DNA of 7,539 nt, from the NCBI GenBank assembly GCA_043769295.1, contig JAYVJL010000167.1, forward strand, positions 1 through 7,539, in the 5' to 3' direction. Shown piece after piece: positions 5,949-7,539 of the stretch (position 1 is the stretch's first letter; every line of letters starts with the position of its first letter). This DNA comes from Aalborgiella sp043769295. GTDB lineage: Bacteria; Pseudomonadota; Gammaproteobacteria; Burkholderiales; Burkholderiaceae_C. Under the pieces are notes generated by a model. The model searched no databases. It was given only the letters and a program-made list of their open reading frames with translations, and was not told the DNA's origin. The position numbers were made by a program, and so were the translations under genes.

Positions 5949-5962
5949 GGAGAACGAATGTG
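5949..5962 (+). promoter_or_regulatory. hisG ribosome binding site and GTG start overlapping ATG-TGA
   Basis: GGAG at 5949-5952 is 7 bases before the GTG at 5960-5962 that begins 'MITLALSKGRIF'. An out-of-frame ATG at 5958-5960 shares its last base with that GTG and is followed at once by TGA (5961-5963), giving a start-stop pair under the same ribosome binding site. The same frame as hisG is open further upstream, but the family N-terminus begins at MITLALSKGR, which decides for the GTG. Confidence 0.65.
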
Positions 5963-6598
5963 ATTACGCTTGCGCTATCAAAGGGCCGCATTTTTGAAGA
6001 AACCCTGCCGCTGCTCAAAGCCGCCGGCATCGAGGTGCTTGAAGACCCAGAAAAATCACGCAAACTGATTTTGACCACCAACCAGCCCGACGTGCGGGTG
6101 CTGGTGGTGCGCGCCACCGATGTGCCGACCTATGTGCAATACGGCGGCGCCGACATGGGCATCACTGGCAAAGACACCTTGTTGGAACATGGCAGCCAGG
6201 GTTTGTACACCCCGCTGGACCTGCAAATCGCCAAATGCCGCATCAGCGTGGCGGTGAAGGCCGATTTTGACTACGCCGCAGCCGTCAAACGCGGTAGCCG
6301 CCTCACAGTCGCCACCAAATACGTGGCGATTGCCCGCGAATTCTTCGCCAGCAAGGGCGTGCACGTCGACTTGATCAAGCTCTACGGCAGCATGGAATTG
6401 GCTCCTTTGGTGGGCATGGCTGACGCGATTGTCGATTTGGTCTCCACTGGCAACACCCTCAAGGCCAACCATCTGGTCGAGGTCGAGCACATCATGGACA
6501 TCAGTTCGCGTCTGGTTGTGAATCAGGCGGCGTTGAAGCTCAAACAAGCCCCGATTCGCGCCATCATTGATGCCTTTGCAGGTGCCATTGGTAAGTGA
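5960..6598 (+). CDS. hisG: ATP phosphoribosyltransferase, short form (HisG)
   Basis: HisG joins ATP and PRPP to make phosphoribosyl-ATP, the first step of histidine synthesis, in the cytoplasm. The protein is 212 residues and starts 'MITLALSKGRIF'. It contains 'YGGADMGITGKD' (61-72), 'LYGSMELAPLVGMADAIVDLVSTGNTLKAN' in two adjoining pieces (141-170), and the PRPP-binding loop D159-L-V-S-T-G164-N-T166 within it. It ends soon after 'APIRAIIDAF', so it lacks the roughly 80-residue C-terminal histidine-binding domain of long HisG proteins. Short-form enzymes work as a complex with HisZ, a histidyl-tRNA-synthetase-like subunit that provides feedback control; no hisZ is in this window. The start is GTG with GGAG 7 bases upstream. 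hisD follows after 41 bases in the same direction, indicating the beginning of a his operon. Confidence 0.95.
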   Translation: MITLALSKGRIFEETLPLLKAAGIEVLEDPEKSRKLILTTNQPDVRVLVVRATDVPTYVQYGGADMGITGKDTLLEHGSQGLYTPLDLQIAKCRISVAVKADFDYAAAVKRGSRLTVATKYVAIAREFFASKGVHVDLIKLYGSMELAPLVGMADAIVDLVSTGNTLKANHLVEVEHIMDISSRLVVNQAALKLKQAPIRAIIDAFAGAIGK

Positions 6599-6613
6599 TT
6601 AGGTAAGTAATTC
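6590..6613 (+). repeat. 12-base tandem duplication across the hisG stop
   Basis: GGTAAGTGATTA (6590-6601) is followed directly by GGTAAGTAATTC (6602-6613), with 10 of 12 matches. The first copy encodes the final Gly-Lys-stop (TGA) of HisG. Because the unit is four codons long, the second copy repeats Gly-Lys-stop in frame (TAA at 6608-6610), so readthrough of the TGA would add only three residues. A pyrimidine run, mainly T, follows at 6611-6620. Confidence 0.8.
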
Positions 6614-6639
6614 TTTTTTCGAGAAACAGATTAACCGCT

Positions 6640-7539
6640 ATGACTCTAGTAGCTACTCCGGCATATTTATCAACGGCTAACACCACATTTGAAGCTGATT
6701 TCAAGGCGCGTCTGCATTGGTCGGCAGCAACCGATGCTGACATCGAAGACGTGGTCGCCAACATTCTGCGTGACGTGCAAACACGCGGCGACGAGGCTGT
6801 ATTGGCGTACACGGCGCGTTTTGATGGGTTGGCCGCAAGTGCGGTGGCTGAGCTTGAATTGACCCAAGTCGATTTCAAAACGGCCTTTGATGGTTTGCCA
6901 GTGGCGCAGCGGGACGCATTGCAAGCTGCTGCTCGCCGTATCCGCAGCTACCATGAGGCGCAAAAAAAGGCGAATGGCGAGAGCTGGAGCTACCGTGATG
7001 AAGATGGCTCTTTGCTCGGTCAAAAAGTCACCCCGCTAGACCGCGTCGGCATTTACGTGCCGGGTGGCAAAGCCGCTTACCCGTCCAGTTTGCTGATGAA
7101 TGCCATCCCTGCCCACGTTGCCGGGGTTGAAGAAATCATCATGGTTGTGCCAACGCCGGTTCGTGGAAGCGTTGCGACGGGTGGCAGTGGTGCGACAACT
7201 TCAGCCCGTGGTGAGCGCAATGATCTCGTACTCGCAGCAGCTTACGTCGCCGGCGTCAGCCGCGCCTTCACCATCGGCGGGGCGCAGGCCGTCGCAGCTT
7301 TGGCTTACGGCACCGCCACCATCCCCAAAGTCGACAAAATCACCGGCCCCGGCAACGCCTACGTCGCCGCCGCCAAGCGCCGCGTGTTTGGCACCGTCGG
7401 TATCGACATGATCGCAGGCCCGAGTGAAATTCTGGTCCTGGCCGACGGCAGCACCCCGCCCGACTGGGTGGCGATGGACCTGTTCAGCCAAGCAGAGCAT
7501 GACGAACTGGCGCAAAGCGTCCTGCTCTGTCCAGACGCG
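6640..7539 (+). CDS. hisD: histidinol dehydrogenase (HisD), N-terminal 300 residues, 3' end outside window
   Basis: HisD is a zinc- and NAD-dependent cytoplasmic enzyme that oxidises L-histidinol to L-histidine in the last two steps of the pathway. The frame is open from ATG 6640 to the window end, about 300 of a usual 430-450 residues. Recognisable segments are 'RVGIYVPGGKAAYPSSLLM' (about 135-153), 'FTIGGAQAVAALAYGT', 'KITGPGNAYVAAAKRRVFG' (GPGN at 236-239), 'IDMIAGPSEILVLAD', and 'FSQAEHDELAQS', which supplies zinc ligands Q284 and H287 (Q259 and H262 in E. coli). The catalytic Glu-His pair and remaining zinc ligands lie beyond the window. An unusual insertion of about 16 residues, V174-A189, rich in Gly, Ser, Thr and Ala, separates 'VVPTP' from 'RGERNDLVLAAAY'. 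No strong Shine-Dalgarno precedes the ATG, but a stop at 6604-6606 in this frame and the lack of another ATG, GTG or TTG rule out an earlier start. Confidence 0.95.
   Translation, partial: MTLVATPAYLSTANTTFEADFKARLHWSAATDADIEDVVANILRDVQTRGDEAVLAYTARFDGLAASAVAELELTQVDFKTAFDGLPVAQRDALQAAARRIRSYHEAQKKANGESWSYRDEDGSLLGQKVTPLDRVGIYVPGGKAAYPSSLLMNAIPAHVAGVEEIIMVVPTPVRGSVATGGSGATTSARGERNDLVLAAAYVAGVSRAFTIGGAQAVAALAYGTATIPKVDKITGPGNAYVAAAKRRVFGTVGIDMIAGPSEILVLADGSTPPDWVAMDLFSQAEHDELAQSVLLCPDA

Noticed and set aside
5854..5959. Classical histidine attenuator leader before hisG
   Set aside because: No run of CAT/CAC codons after a start codon and no terminator hairpin with a T-run was found.
4078..5959. 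eptB as a recent mobile-element insertion
   Set aside because: No flanking direct repeats, inverted ends, transposase or integrase remnants were seen at either side, and base composition looks like that of the neighbours.
6608..6622. T-rich run after hisG as a terminator
   Set aside because: No GC-rich stem precedes it; what precedes is a direct repeat, and hisD follows closely in the same direction.

Overview
The window looks like a Gram-negative betaproteobacterial chromosome, most likely Burkholderiales and perhaps Comamonadaceae. The reasons are the gene order (mla genes, an extra ABC-2 transporter, bolA/ibaG, murA, his genes), the short form of HisG, and protein wording that matches what I remember from that group. 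This assignment is inference, since no database search was possible. All nine genes lie on the + strand. They are packed tightly, with one start/stop overlap and gaps of about 20-110 bases, so one or a few long transcripts are likely. I see no rRNA, tRNA, CRISPR array, insertion sequence or convincing intrinsic terminator.

Layout. 1-633: the end of the Mla retrograde phospholipid transport operon, with the C-terminal part of the periplasmic carrier MlaC followed by the STAS protein MlaB. 634-737: a G/T-rich gap with a candidate promoter. 738-2485: a two-gene ABC-2 exporter resembling E. coli YadG/YadH, whose substrate is unknown. 2522-2761: the BolA-family protein IbaG. 2809-4077: MurA, the first committed step of peptidoglycan synthesis. 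4111-5853: an EptB-type phosphoethanolamine transferase for the Kdo part of lipopolysaccharide. 5960-6598: short-form HisG. 6640-end: the first 300 residues of HisD.

How it fits together. The first three quarters concern the cell envelope: outer-membrane lipid asymmetry (Mla), an uncharacterised exporter, a BolA protein linked to iron-sulfur and acid stress, cell-wall precursor synthesis and LPS charge modification. The window then passes into histidine biosynthesis. The adjacency of mla, ibaG and murA is ancient and is shared with E. coli. The exporter between mlaB and ibaG, and eptB between murA and hisG, are the parts that depart from the E. coli arrangement.

No wholly new system is evident. 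The most unusual signals are small. Four gene junctions carry short tandem duplications at or beside the upstream stop codon: ATPase/permease, permease/ibaG, ibaG/murA and hisG/hisD. Three of these leave a second in-frame stop, and one carries the ribosome binding site of the next gene. HisD has a Gly/Ser/Thr/Ala-rich insertion of about 16 residues. The gap before hisG contains a spaced perfect inverted repeat, and the GTG start of hisG overlaps an ATG-TGA start-stop pair.
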